Counted from the stretch's first letter, positions 1-9,982 are shown. The stretch is 64,000 nt of DNA from Periweissella cryptocerci (GCF_004358325.1 NZ_CP037940.1:1426001-1490000), one strand, 5' to 3'. A program made the numbers and translations. The notes: generated by a model from the letters alone, not told the origin.

Positions 1-1607
<1,607 letters not shown>

Positions 1608-1751
1608 AATTAGTCCCTACTCTTAAATATTTTTATATTTTCGCTACTTAATAGTAAAAAAGCGCTATCCGCTTATTATTTTACCGCAAATGACGCGCTA
1701 ATAGCTTATTTTTACCCGAATTGTTAATATTTCGACAAATTAGATAGTATT

Positions 1752-2009
1752 GGTCAAAATTTTTCTAGCGTGAAATTTAGGTATGTGTCTCAGATTGATT
1801 CCCACTACGAGGCTGGAAACAGTCTGGACACCGTGATGGAAGACAAGCATTTGAAGCTTGGCTCGCTGACGCGGTAACCATCTTCACAAATCCATAATCA
1901 GTAACGAAACCCGTTACTGATTATGCCATCACGGTGCGAGCTAAAGTCCAGCCTGTTTCCAACCTCTTCGTTAGTTTGAGCAGGCAATCTGACTAGTAAT
2001 ATGCCATAA
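1752..2009. mobile_element. MITE-like element, truncated copy A (left part)
   Basis: This stretch between glmU and purR matches the left portion of the elements at 30670 and 55872. It starts GGTCAAAATTTTTCTAGCGTG and contains the same perfect hairpin (CATAATCAGTAACG with its complement). Pairing arms around GGCTGGAAACAG and CTGTTTCCAACC enclose it. Relative to copy B it lacks one internal hairpin, apparently removed between two GAAGC repeats. Similarity stops near 2009, so the right end is missing. No ORF is present. Confidence 0.75.
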
Positions 2010-2130
2010 TATTTCAACGTTGAGCACTCTGGCCAAATAAAAACGGACACCGCAACTAGCTGCGATGTCCATCTTTGCTATTAATTAAAAAATTGGCTTA
2101 CATCAAATAAGGGCCTAACCCGGCTACTAA

Positions 2131-2958
2131 TTATTCACCAAAAATTTCCGTTTCGTAGTTACCAGGCGCAACAGTAATACCTTCACCATCGGAAGTTAAT
2201 GTATCAACTTGAATCAATGATGTGTATTTCGTAACCACACGTTCGCTAACGAGGCCTTCAGCGAAGACTGCCGCACCAACGACAGTTCCTTCAAATTCAC
2301 CAACAAGGCTCATCATCCCCTTGATAGTTCCACCAGCCTTCATAAAGTCATCGACAACCAACACACTTGAGCCGGTTGGCAATGAACGGCGTGACAATTC
2401 CATTTTTTCAACGCGTTTTGATGAACCCGTCAAATAGTTAACTGACATCGTTGGCCCTTCAGTGATTTTTGAATCATTCCGGACAATCACAAAAGGCACG
2501 TTCAATTCTTCAGCCACAGCTTGGGCGACTGGTACACCCTTCGTTGCGGCAGTCATAACGGCATCAATATTATCGTTCAAGTATTGAGTCGCAATCAAAC
2601 GGCCAACGCGACGCAAAATTTCGGGACGGCCGAGTAAATCTGACAAGAAGACGTAGCCACCAGGTAAAACCCGGGTACCGTCACTAACTTCTTCAACTAA
2701 TTCGTCAATAAATTCAGCGGCATCTTCGCGGGTCATGTATGGTGTAAATCGCGCACCACCGGCAGCTCCAGGTAAAGTTTCCAATAATCCAATTCCGCGT
2801 TCTTGGAAAGTCCGCTTCAAAATCGTTAAATCTTCGGAAATTGATGACTTGGCAGAATCATAGCGTTCAGCAAAGTGGGTCAAAGAAACCAATTTGCGTG
2901 GTCGTTCTAATAAGTAGTTAGTCATATCGACTAAACGGTCGGCACGGCGTATTTTCAT
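2131..2958 (-). CDS. purR: Pur operon repressor PurR
   Basis: The 275-residue protein has the two-part PurR layout of Gram-positive bacteria: an N-terminal winged helix (about residues 1-75) followed by a phosphoribosyltransferase-like domain. The PRPP-binding loop is visible as VLVVDDFMKAGGT near residue 200. In Bacillus and Lactococcus PurR controls purine genes through PurBox sites, with PRPP as effector. Here it is divergent from a purine permease, and PurBox-like sites lie in the shared upstream region, which suggests autoregulation and control of the permease. A 17-bp direct repeat duplicates the region carrying its ribosome binding site. Confidence 0.95.
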   Translation of the reverse strand: MKIRRADRLVDMTNYLLERPRKLVSLTHFAERYDSAKSSISEDLTILKRTFQERGIGLLETLPGAAGGARFTPYMTREDAAEFIDELVEEVSDGTRVLPGGYVFLSDLLGRPEILRRVGRLIATQYLNDNIDAVMTAATKGVPVAQAVAEELNVPFVIVRNDSKITEGPTMSVNYLTGSSKRVEKMELSRRSLPTGSSVLVVDDFMKAGGTIKGMMSLVGEFEGTVVGAAVFAEGLVSERVVTKYTSLIQVDTLTSDGEGITVAPGNYETEIFGE

Positions 2959-2966
2959 AAATATTT

Positions 2967-3020
2967 TCCTCGTAATTGTATTGGACTTAGAAGCTCAAAT
3001 GGCTCCTCGTAATTGTATTG
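2967..3020. repeat. 17-bp direct repeat in the purR leader
   Basis: TCCTCGTAATTGTATTG occurs at 2967-2983 and again at 3004-3020. On the minus strand each copy carries the AGGA ribosome-binding core, so the purR leader holds a duplicated Shine-Dalgarno region; only the copy at 2967 is correctly spaced from the start codon. Confidence 0.8.
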
Positions 3021-3109
3021 ATTTTGGCAGTCTAGTGACGCCGGATAATTTTATTGTTCAAATTCTTAACATTAATTTTTTGACATTAATCACCATTAAT
3101 TATAGCACG

Positions 3110-3122
3110 AACGTTCGGATAT
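3110..3122 (-). promoter_or_regulatory. PurBox-like site upstream of purR
   Basis: On the minus strand the sequence reads ATATCCGAACGTT, close to the Gram-positive PurBox consensus AWWWCCGAACWWT (one mismatch). It lies about 150 bases upstream of purR. The centre, CGAACGTTCG, is palindromic. Confidence 0.55.
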
Positions 3123-3198
3123 GGTTGAATTTTAGCACATTTTGCTAAATAATTTTACATTTGTTATTTTTTTATAATTCTCCGCCATAATTTTAGTT

Positions 3199-3242
3199 AA
3201 TCTCGAACTTTAAAACATCTTTTTATTTCTTTGTTCGCCTTT
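3199..3242. promoter_or_regulatory. Inverted pair of PurBox-like sites upstream of the purine permease
   Basis: AATCTCGAACTTT (3199-3211, plus strand) and AAAGGCGAACAAA (minus strand, 3230-3242) face each other with about 18 bases between them. PurR operators are usually such inverted pairs, so this probably controls the permease at 3418. Each box has one or more mismatches in the CCGAAC core. Confidence 0.5.
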
Positions 3243-3417
3243 TAGTTGGATATCTCCTTCAAATCATGCTAAGATATCAGTATTCATTAATTGTGTATCT
3301 AGTTATTCATACTGTATTTCTGTTAATTGAGTTACCGGTACACACTAACGCATTAGCATTTATCAACGACATTAACTAGTAACATTTATCAAAATCAACT
3401 ATAGAGGTATTGAAATC

Positions 3418-4728
3418 ATGGAAAGCATTAACCGTTATTTCCAAATCAAAGAATCAGGTTCCACGATCCATCGCGAGTTCATCGCTGGCTTAACGACCTT
3501 CTTCTCAATGGCGTACATTCTCTTCGTTAACCCGCAAGTTTTAGGGGCTGCCCACATGGATGCCGGTGCGGTCTTCACAGCAACTGCAATCGCCACTGCC
3601 TTTGGAACATTAGTCATGGGGATTTTTGCTAAATATCCCATCGCGATTGCTCCTGGTCTTGGGGTGAATGCCTTCTTCGCTTACTCAGTTGTTATCGGGA
3701 TGAAAGTTCCTTGGCAAACGGCAATGGCCGGCGTGTTCGTCGCATCCGTTATTTTCTTAATTTTGACATTTTTCCACGTGCGTGAACTCGTTATCAACGC
3801 GATTCCACGTGAAATGAAATTAGCAATCGCCGCCGGGATTGGTTTGTTCATCGCCTTTATCGGCTTACACGAAGGTGGCTTGGTTGTCGCTAACGCTGAT
3901 ACCGTCGTTGCCCTTGGTTCATTAACCGTCCCAACGACTTGGTTAACAATTTTTGGTCTATTAGTTTCATTTATTCTCTTAATCAAACGGGTGCCAGCCG
4001 CTATCTTTATCGGCATGGTTTTAACTTCAATCGTCGGTCTTGTAACTGGTTTGATTAAAGCACCCCACGCTATTGTCTCATTGGCACCAAGCTTGAAGCC
4101 AACGTTTGGCCAAGCGTTGTTCCACATTGGTGACATTAACACCGTTCAACTCGGTATCGTTGTTTTAACCTTCTTATTAGTAACGTTCTTCGATACTGCT
4201 GGGACTTTGGTCGGATTGGCTGAACAAGCAGGCTTCGTGAACGAAAAAGGTGAAATGCCCCGTGTCGGTCGTGCCTTGTTCGCTGATTCATCATCAATGT
4301 TAGTTGGTTCAATCTTAGGTACCTCACCAACTTCAGCTTACATCGAATCATCAGCCGGAATCGCCGTTGGTGGTCGGACTGGCTTGGCTTCTGTTTTCAC
4401 TGGGATTATGTTCTTACTCTCAATGCTCTTCTCACCACTCTTGGCGGTTGTGACTTCTCAAGTTACTGCCCCTGCCCTAATTGTGGTTGGTGTCTTGATG
4501 GCTTCAAGCTTAGCTGGGATTAACTGGCACAAGTTAGAAATCGCCATTCCTGCTTTCTTGATTGTCATCGGGATGCCTTTGACTTACTCAATCTCAGATG
4601 GGATTGCTTTAGGTTTAGTTGCTTACCCAATCACGATGTTAGCAGCCAAGCGCGGTAAAGAAATCAATGTTGTTATGTGGGTCTTGGCGGTCATCTTCTT
4701 AATTTTCTTCTACGTCTTGAACCGTTAA
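3418..4728 (+). CDS. NCS2-family purine permease (guanine/hypoxanthine type)
   Basis: This is a 436-residue integral membrane protein with about 12 hydrophobic segments, belonging to the AzgA-like branch of the NCS2 family (PbuG/PbuO in Bacillus). Recognisable segments are the N-terminal EFIAGLTTFFSMAYILFVNP, the FFDTAGTLVGLAEQAG signature (about residues 260-275) and GTSPTSAYIESSAGIAVGGR (about 303-322), which are substrate-site motifs of this branch. It should import guanine and/or hypoxanthine with protons. It is divergent from purR and preceded by PurBox-like sites rather than a recognisable purine riboswitch. A hairpin terminator follows. Confidence 0.92.
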   Translation: MESINRYFQIKESGSTIHREFIAGLTTFFSMAYILFVNPQVLGAAHMDAGAVFTATAIATAFGTLVMGIFAKYPIAIAPGLGVNAFFAYSVVIGMKVPWQTAMAGVFVASVIFLILTFFHVRELVINAIPREMKLAIAAGIGLFIAFIGLHEGGLVVANADTVVALGSLTVPTTWLTIFGLLVSFILLIKRVPAAIFIGMVLTSIVGLVTGLIKAPHAIVSLAPSLKPTFGQALFHIGDINTVQLGIVVLTFLLVTFFDTAGTLVGLAEQAGFVNEKGEMPRVGRALFADSSSMLVGSILGTSPTSAYIESSAGIAVGGRTGLASVFTGIMFLLSMLFSPLLAVVTSQVTAPALIVVGVLMASSLAGINWHKLEIAIPAFLIVIGMPLTYSISDGIALGLVAYPITMLAAKRGKEINVVMWVLAVIFLIFFYVLNR

Positions 4729-4761
4729 TCTCACACTATCAAATACACTTAAATATACAAA

Positions 4762-4803
4762 AACAGCGATTGTAACTTTTAAATGTTACAATCGCTATTT
4801 TTA
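4762..4803 (+). terminator. Rho-independent terminator after the purine permease
   Basis: A strong stem (AGCGATTGTAAC pairing with GTTACAATCGCT) is followed by a T-rich tract. It may act in both directions, since A-rich sequence precedes it. Confidence 0.85.
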
Positions 4804-4818
4804 AATTCATATATCCAT

Positions 4819-6147
4819 TTAAAGGCGTGTTACCGCGCGATGTGCAACGCTAGGGAAGATGTAAATCAACCGTTCGACTTGTTCAGCTGTTAACCCTAAT
4901 TCAATATATGGTGCCAACGCATTAATCGTGTCCGGAGCATCATCGCTCAAATCAACGACCCCAATTAAGCGATGTTCAGCATTAAATACTAACGTCAATT
5001 CACCACTAGTTTGGTTACCAACTTGGTGATACCAGTCAGTCACATGCGTGAATTTTTGTTGATAATACCCATTCTCTGGTGTCATCTCGGCTGGTGAAAC
5101 GCCTACTTGGGCTAACCGTGGTGATGTGAAAACCGTCGTTGGAATGACCGGATAATCAATCGGTGCGCTTGTTTGACCTGTCAATAATTTAGCTAGATAC
5201 TGTGATTCATAGGCCGCGACTGGTGTGATTTTTGGCTGCCGTTTACCGACCACATCCCCAGTTGCATAGACACCTGGTACATTCGTTTGCATGTATTCAT
5301 CAACGACAATCCCATGTTGATTAGTCGTAACCCCAATTGTTTCCAAACCAAAGCCGGCAACCGTTGCCACACGGCCAGTCGCATCAACGACATAATCCGT
5401 GCGCATATTCAGGTCTTTTTCACTCATGATTACCAAGCCATCTGCATCTTGGGTCACCCCAGCAATTGTTTGGTTATAGAAAAAACGGACACCGCGGGCA
5501 CTCAAGTCCGCCACTAGTTGTTTAACATATGGTTGATAAAACCCCTTCAGCACTTGCGTACCACGCACAATAATATCAACTTGGGCACCTAAAGCATTCG
5601 CAATCGTTGCAAATTCCAGCGCCACGAACCCACCACCCAGAAAGCTGATATGCTTAGGCATCGTTGCTAAATCTAAAAAATCTGAACTATCATGTAGGAA
5701 TTCACTTCCGGGAATATCCAACCGATGTGAGTGTTGCCCAGTGGCGATAACCAATTTGTCGGTGGTATACGTATCGGCACCAACCGTGACTGTACGCTGG
5801 TCGACGATTGTTGCGGTTCCATGAATCGTTGTAACATTATTTTTAACTAATTTGTTTTCATTGTTATATGATTGGCTGTCGATGATTTCATGCTTATGCG
5901 CCATCATATCCGCCCAATTCAACGCTGGGACTTCATTGAAACCGCGGCCAACTAATTGTTGCACTTGGCGTTGTAGTTCTACTGGTCGGTCGAGAATAAT
6001 TTTCGCATTGCACCCATAATTCGAGCACACGCCACCAAATCGATCTTGTTCAATCACGCCAACTTTCAGACCGGCTTGACTCATCGGGATCGCCCCGTTC
6101 CAAGCTGCTTGCCCACTACCAATAAATAATACGTCAAAATCCATCAT
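4819..6147 (-). CDS. FAD-dependent pyridine nucleotide-disulfide oxidoreductase
   Basis: The protein (442 residues from the chosen start) is a class I flavoprotein disulfide reductase related to glutathione and mercuric reductases. It has an FAD-binding GSGQAAWNGA motif near the N-terminus, a redox CSNYGC pair (C-x4-C), an NAD(P)H-binding FLGGGFVALEFA segment, and the second FAD motif VYATGDVVG. The C-terminal dimerisation domain lacks the usual HPT-x-E catalytic motif; the corresponding end reads FPSVAHRAVTRL, so it may not reduce a glutathione-like substrate. ATG at 6147 was chosen because AAGGGGG precedes it; an upstream in-frame ATG at 6177 has no ribosome binding site. The physiological substrate is unknown. 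Confidence 0.85.
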   Translation of the reverse strand: MMDFDVLFIGSGQAAWNGAIPMSQAGLKVGVIEQDRFGGVCSNYGCNAKIILDRPVELQRQVQQLVGRGFNEVPALNWADMMAHKHEIIDSQSYNNENKLVKNNVTTIHGTATIVDQRTVTVGADTYTTDKLVIATGQHSHRLDIPGSEFLHDSSDFLDLATMPKHISFLGGGFVALEFATIANALGAQVDIIVRGTQVLKGFYQPYVKQLVADLSARGVRFFYNQTIAGVTQDADGLVIMSEKDLNMRTDYVVDATGRVATVAGFGLETIGVTTNQHGIVVDEYMQTNVPGVYATGDVVGKRQPKITPVAAYESQYLAKLLTGQTSAPIDYPVIPTTVFTSPRLAQVGVSPAEMTPENGYYQQKFTHVTDWYHQVGNQTSGELTLVFNAEHRLIGVVDLSDDAPDTINALAPYIELGLTAEQVERLIYIFPSVAHRAVTRL

Positions 6148-6347
6148 TATCGCCCCCTTCATAAAACGTCTTTTCATTATTTTAATACACCAATATCGTT
6201 TTTGTCCGGTTTAGCTGCTTATTTTACCGCATTTAGATAAATCCCAATTATCAAAAAAGCGCGACATTAATTGCCTCGCTCCGAAATTAATCAATATTCA
6301 AAATATGATATCGTCAAATGCAAAATTACCGGTGAATGCTTGTGTTG

Positions 6348-6539
6348 CTAGTTACCTATTAAAGTTGTAGCTGACCATACTACTTCACCGTTAATCCTCA
6401 TTTTCAATTCAGTTGCATTAAGTTCCATCACCGGTACGTATTTCGCCAAGTCGCCCGCCATGGTACTAATGGACTTGCGACTTGGCTTGTTAATACATCG
6501 TTGTCTGTCATTTTCAATTGCGTCAGACTGGTACTCCAT
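6348..6539 (-). CDS. Small ORF downstream of the immunity gene, doubtful
   Basis: A 63-codon ORF begins three bases after the stop of the immunity gene at 6542. It has no good ribosome binding site, no recognisable domain and a mixed, mildly basic composition. Position alone suggests possible translational coupling. It may equally be chance, or a remnant of a bacteriocin-locus gene. The rest of the 6148-6541 gap shows nothing else recognisable. Confidence 0.22.
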   Translation of the reverse strand: MEYQSDAIENDRQRCINKPSRKSISTMAGDLAKYVPVMELNATELKMRINGEVVWSATTLIGN

Positions 6540-6541
6540 AC

Positions 6542-6868
6542 CTAAAATTGCGAAACATCCCCGTAATTGGAACGATACCGGCTATTAACCCCAGCTCGAT
6601 TACCAATATCAGTTAATTCGCGAATTATTTGCTGCTGCTCATCAGTAAAGTAATACCCCTCAGTGTATGCGTTAAAGTTGATATAATTGACCAACTTATT
6701 CAGTAAACCTTCGGGCGCTTCACCGGCCTGCAGATGCTTGAATACTTTTAGCAAAACGGCTTTTAATTCAGTCAACTTAGTATTGTTTGTCATGTCGATG
6801 CTATTATACAAAACATCAACTAACTCCTCAGAATTTTTGCCAAGTGCGATTCGTTTTTCATTATGCAT
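6542..6868 (-). CDS. Enterocin A-type (class IIa) bacteriocin immunity protein, orphan
   Basis: The 108-residue product has the length and helical pattern of immunity proteins of pediocin-like bacteriocins. The C-terminal part (NYINFNAYTEGYYFTDEQQQ and then IGNRAGVNSRYRSNYGDVSQF in outline) closely resembles the end of the enterocin A immunity protein as I remember it. Such proteins act in the cytosol, shielding the mannose phosphotransferase when it is bound by the bacteriocin. ATG at 6868 was chosen because AAAGGTGG precedes it; the longer open frame to 7030 has no such signal. No intact class IIa structural gene adjoins it, so it looks like an orphan immunity gene, as is common in lactic acid bacteria. 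Confidence 0.8.
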   Translation of the reverse strand: MHNEKRIALGKNSEELVDVLYNSIDMTNNTKLTELKAVLLKVFKHLQAGEAPEGLLNKLVNYINFNAYTEGYYFTDEQQQIIRELTDIGNRAGVNSRYRSNYGDVSQF

Positions 6869-7069
6869 ACTAATTAGCCACCTTTCAATTGAAACTGGTT
6901 GCCGTGAACGCCTATCAGATACGTAACATCCACTGCTGTGTGTTATTACCATCCCTATTAATGTAAGTATAATCCCCCATAGCTGCAGTAATGACCATAC
7001 TTCGCATTTTATGCTATATACTGCATGCAAAATCCATCACATTAATCTGACTAGGCTGGTAGTGACGTA

Positions 7070-7099
7070 ATTTAAGAGAAAAATGGCTCATTCAAGAGA
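7070..7099. promoter_or_regulatory. Direct repeat, period 20: candidate LytTR-regulator box
   Basis: ATTTAAGAGA at 7070 is repeated as ATTCAAGAGA at 7090. Two-copy direct repeats about two helical turns apart are the usual binding sites of LytTR response regulators controlling bacteriocin genes. Similar pairs occur at 19100, 21147 and 24045. The sequence downstream leads into the small peptide gene at 7247. Confidence 0.4.
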
Positions 7100-7246
7100 A
7101 CGCTCGTACTAAAATAAGCTAAACAACTATTATTAGGCTTATTGATAAGTGAGACCCACTTATCGGTAACTTTTGGGGCGAGTTTTATTTTTTTACCTTT
7201 GTTGTAAAACGACGTAACTCGTCTCTTTTAACACTAAAGGATGGAA

Positions 7247-7351
7247 ATGATGATAAGTGAACACAATTTAATAATTGGATTGGTTATCATTGCTGTACTC
7301 ATTAGCCCATATGATTTATTTTTAATTATTAACAACAATAAGATTAATTAA
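7247..7351 (+). CDS. Small hydrophobic peptide, 34 residues
   Basis: The peptide reads MMISEHNLIIGLVIIAVLIS and continues PYDLFLIINNNKIN. It has one hydrophobic, probably membrane-spanning, segment. AAAGG lies 6-9 bases before two adjacent ATG codons. A degenerate duplicate at 59.5 kb preserves its last nine codons (LIINHNKIN plus stop), which indicates the ORF was once part of a duplicated unit. It could be a small toxin, a bacteriocin-like peptide or a regulatory peptide; nothing in the sequence decides this. Confidence 0.45.
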   Translation: MMISEHNLIIGLVIIAVLISPYDLFLIINNNKIN

Positions 7352-7505
7352 TAGCAAGTGATGCGTTACATCATAGCAATTATGATTTTACCTTACTCGC
7401 TATAAACGTTGATACAGCAACATGTTACACACATGTAACCCCATGCTTTCTAGTCATTTCAATAAAATAGTTCCATAATTGATTACATCAAAAGGAAATG
7501 GAAAT
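7318..7505 (+). repeat. Intergenic segment duplicated in inverted orientation at 59.35-59.54 kb
   Basis: The interval from the end of the small peptide gene to the ribosome binding site of the secreted protein gene recurs on the other strand at about 59354-59537 with few differences. It contains two operator-like palindromes, TGATGCGTTACATCA and GTTACACACATGTAAC, both largely kept in the duplicate. It is probably the promoter region of the gene at 7511. Confidence 0.7.
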
Positions 7506-7510
7506 TTTAT

Positions 7511-8082
7511 ATGCAAGTTGCTAAAATTAAATTAGGAACCATGTTTTTAGCGGCAACATTCTTAGGCACTGTTGGTGTTAATTCGGGAGTTGCATTAGCA
7601 GACATCACCACTACGAGTTCACCTAATTCAAATGTTACAGTATTAGGTGGAGATGCTGATTTTTCATCTACCGGTGGAATTGATCCAAACGACCCCATTA
7701 TTGGGAATAGCGGAGACATTAAATATATTTCAAATGAAGCCATTCTTAATTACATGGCAATTAATTCACCAACCGAATATAAAAATATGCCTAATTCGTT
7801 GAAACAAGAAATCTTGGCTCAAGATGAAATACGTCAAGGTACTACTAAATACGTCAAGCTGAAAAATGGACACTATAAGATTTATATAGCGCCATTGTAA
7901 AAGCTGTTAAGGTTGGTTATATGAGTGCTGGTGCGGGTCCACTTGCTTTAGCTCCTATATCTGCTGCCGTAATTGCTGTAGTCGCAACAGCAATTACGGC
8001 AGCCATCGGATATATCCCAGATTCTCACGGAGCTTGGTTTGAATTTATTGAAAGTGGTTTAATTAAATATGGCAAACAATAA
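7511..8082 (+). pseudogene. Secreted bacteriocin-like protein, frameshifted
   Basis: The first frame (7511-7900) encodes 129 residues. It starts with a Sec signal peptide (basic start, hydrophobic core, likely cleavage after GVALA, about residue 30), then a Thr/Ser/Asn-rich segment, and ends at LKNGHYKIYIAPL. The minus-one frame continues without interruption from about 7885 to 8082: a Gly/Ala-rich hydrophobic stretch (AVIAVVATAITAAIGYI), then HGAWFEFIESGLIKYGKQ. Together they make one coherent protein of about 190 residues: signal peptide, polar part, short linker, membrane-active segment and aromatic tail. That arrangement resembles larger secreted bacteriocins, but I do not recognise a named family. 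The start follows an AAAAGGAAATGG ribosome binding site. Either a mutation or a sequencing error splits it. Confidence 0.6.
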
Positions 8083-8221
8083 TTCAACAAAGAAAAAAAT
8101 TTTAATTGCTCTATTAATAACGCTCATTATTGAAGGCATACTTTACTTTACAAATCTTAATCGACTGTCTTTTGCTCCATTTATCGGATTATCTATCTAC
8201 TTAATCAAATTAATGAAGTAG
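8069..8221 (+). CDS. Small membrane protein, candidate immunity protein
   Basis: A 50-residue protein (MANNNSTKKKILIALLITLI and onward) with a basic start and two hydrophobic segments. Its ATG overlaps the 3' end of the frameshifted secreted-protein gene by 14 bases, a coupling often seen between a bacteriocin gene and its immunity gene. The ribosome binding site is weak. A strong terminator follows. The immunity role is inferred only from position, size and topology. Confidence 0.5.
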   Translation: MANNNSTKKKILIALLITLIIEGILYFTNLNRLSFAPFIGLSIYLIKLMK

Positions 8222-8274
8222 TTTCTAATTGCACAAAATGAACCGAGGTTGGAACATAACTTCCGAGGCAAAAA

Positions 8275-8316
8275 GGGCTTAACCAAGCGCTGAAAATCGC
8301 TTGGTTAAGCCCTTTC
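8275..8316 (+). terminator. Strong rho-independent terminator
   Basis: A perfect 15-bp stem (GGGCTTAACCAAGCG and its complement) followed by TTT closes the secreted-protein operon. Just upstream is a GAGGTTGGAACATAAC motif similar to gene-end motifs at 36.6, 53.5 and 54.2 kb. Confidence 0.85.
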
Positions 8317-8617
8317 TAGTGTAATTATATTTCAAAAATTTTAAAAGGTACTACACGCTCGATTTTTATTTTTGGGGCTGCTATCTTAGTCAGCAATAAA
8401 ATCAGCTGTCAAAGTCTTGGCCTACTCATAATTTTTCGCAACCAAGTTCTTATTTTCATAATTTAGCTCAACATCCTTAAAGATGAAATATATTCACGTT
8501 CATCAAAATTTACATGTTGTTGCCAAATTCCGGCAAAAAAAGCACCACCCCAATCCCGAAAACAAGATTAGTTCAGTGCTTCAAATAACAAAATAATAAA
8601 TAGGTACCCCACCCAAC
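8317..8617. other. Intergenic region, no gene seen
   Basis: A short hairpin at about 8535-8582 (AAGCAC pairing with GTGCTT, T-rich on the minus strand) may terminate the leftward gene at 8618. Nothing else was recognised. Confidence 0.4.
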
Positions 8618-9238
8618 TCAAGCGTGCCGGCCAAATCCTTCATTACCACCTTTTTCAAGGTCACCAGTGTAAGTTGGATAACTAGTTTCAGCAATCAACT
8701 TTTCATATTCATTATCAAGGCGACCCGAAAACTCCGTGCGGTTACTAAAACTTCCGAATCGATCAAGCTCCAAGTCGTCGACGAGGTTCACTTGTTCATG
8801 GAGCTTGCTGTGCAATAAATCAAGACTCAACATCGGATTATTATTCAGGATAACGAGATTCGGTTGTTCAATCCGCTCAATCGAAAACACTGTACTATAT
8901 ACATTCCGCAGCCGACCACCACCATTAACATAGTTACGCACAACACCAACATGCATCGCTGCAATATCCTGATACCGTACCGCGAGTTTTTCTGTATCAT
9001 CCGCTACCACACGAATACTGTCCTGATCAAAAATCACCGTATTTTTCAGTTGGATATCCTTCGGTTGCATCCCATTAAACACCCGTACCACACTGTAAAC
9101 TAAGTGCCCCGCTTTATTCGACTCCATACCATACTTTTTTCCATCAAGTTGTACGTTGGCATGAAAGAAGCGTGCATCTTCCAGCGCTTTACTTAAATTT
9201 TGGGTACTTGGTTCTTTAAAAATTGGTCCATTAATCAT
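8618..9238 (-). CDS. Member A of an unrecognised paralogous family in the bacteriocin island
   Basis: The 206-residue protein has no signal peptide or membrane segment. It shares the central signature of four other proteins in this cluster: here IAAMHVGVVRNY, followed by an R-x-T/V-x-F beta-strand and a stretch ending DDLELDRFG. It diverges most at both ends; the N-terminus carries an extra segment and the C-terminus is glycine-rich (EKGGNEGFGRHA). A good ribosome binding site (GGAGGGG) precedes the ATG. A perfect cre consensus lies about 80 bases upstream. The alternation of short strands with a C-terminal helical part suggests a small beta-rich fold such as a PH-like domain. Role unknown; immunity is one possibility. 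Confidence 0.7.
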   Translation of the reverse strand: MINGPIFKEPSTQNLSKALEDARFFHANVQLDGKKYGMESNKAGHLVYSVVRVFNGMQPKDIQLKNTVIFDQDSIRVVADDTEKLAVRYQDIAAMHVGVVRNYVNGGGRLRNVYSTVFSIERIEQPNLVILNNNPMLSLDLLHSKLHEQVNLVDDLELDRFGSFSNRTEFSGRLDNEYEKLIAETSYPTYTGDLEKGGNEGFGRHA

Positions 9239-9317
9239 GTTATCCCCTCCAAAAATTCCATGCTTTTGGATACCCGCCCGGTTCCAAAAATTGCATACGG
9301 TAATTCACCTGTTCATT

Positions 9318-9331
9318 TGTAACCGCTTACA
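9318..9331. promoter_or_regulatory. cre site (CcpA operator) upstream of family member A
   Basis: TGTAACCGCTTACA matches the consensus TGWAANCGNTNWCA at every position. Confidence 0.7.
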
Positions 9332-9406
9332 TTATATTGCAATAAAAAAATCACGGACACCTCATGATACAAAATGTAACAATTTACCGACGATTGCAGC
9401 ACCACT

Positions 9407-9982
9407 TTAATTTTGTTCACCCGTCAAAGTGTAGCTTTTTACGCGTGTCAAAAAGGGCGTAGCTTCTGCTAATGTTTCAAATCCTCGCTCATTAATTTTC
9501 TCAACTAATTCACGTCCCGCTAGGTTACTATCAAACTTTTTTAACAATTTAAGTTCGTCTACAACCGGATAATGTGTAGCAAGTTGCAATACCTTTAACG
9601 CCAATAAGCTAGTTTCGTTCATAAAATAATAATGGTCATTTTTCGTTTCAACTTCTAAGTAAGTAAAAAAATGATCTTCCGGTTCGTGAATTAATCCCGC
9701 GCTAATACCTTTCCTACGCACCCAACTAACGTGTAATCCAACGATTTCGTCCGCTGCAATATTTTTAAACGTCTCATTATTCGCATTCAAAATCGAAATT
9801 GTATCGACCCCAATTTCCAAAACCCCCTTTGCTGGTTTAGTGTTGAATATCGATTTACTATTGTGCTTTGAGTTTAATGGATACAATTCACCGCTCACCG
9901 TCACATCAATGTCCGTTAATTTATCGTCATCGTTCAGATAGTACACTGTACCATTTTTTAATACATCTTCAATTGGTGTCAT
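9407..9982 (-). CDS. Member B of the unrecognised paralogous family
   Basis: A 191-residue cytosolic-looking protein. Family features in order: an N-terminal VYYLNDDDKLTDIDV segment with a following YPL-x-x-KHN motif, a GVLEIGVDTI strand, the signature IVGLHVSWVRRKG near residue 83, an aromatic strand HYYFMN, and the C-terminal helix region YPVVDELKLLKKF. It is most similar to member C. ATG at 9982 follows AAAGGTG, and a perfect cre consensus overlaps the likely promoter 20 bases upstream. No known family was recognised. Confidence 0.75.
   Translation of the reverse strand: MTPIEDVLKNGTVYYLNDDDKLTDIDVTVSGELYPLNSKHNSKSIFNTKPAKGVLEIGVDTISILNANNETFKNIAADEIVGLHVSWVRRKGISAGLIHEPEDHFFTYLEVETKNDHYYFMNETSLLALKVLQLATHYPVVDELKLLKKFDSNLAGRELVEKINERGFETLAEATPFLTRVKSYTLTGEQN

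Noticed and set aside
3243..3417. Purine riboswitch upstream of the NCS2 permease
   Set aside because: The conserved purine aptamer core is absent; PurBox-like sites are present instead.
6869..7030. In-frame upstream extension of the immunity gene, and a KCEVW stretch resembling a class IIa bacteriocin core
   Set aside because: No YGNGV box, no second cysteine at the right spacing and no leader; the ribosome binding site marks the start at 6868.
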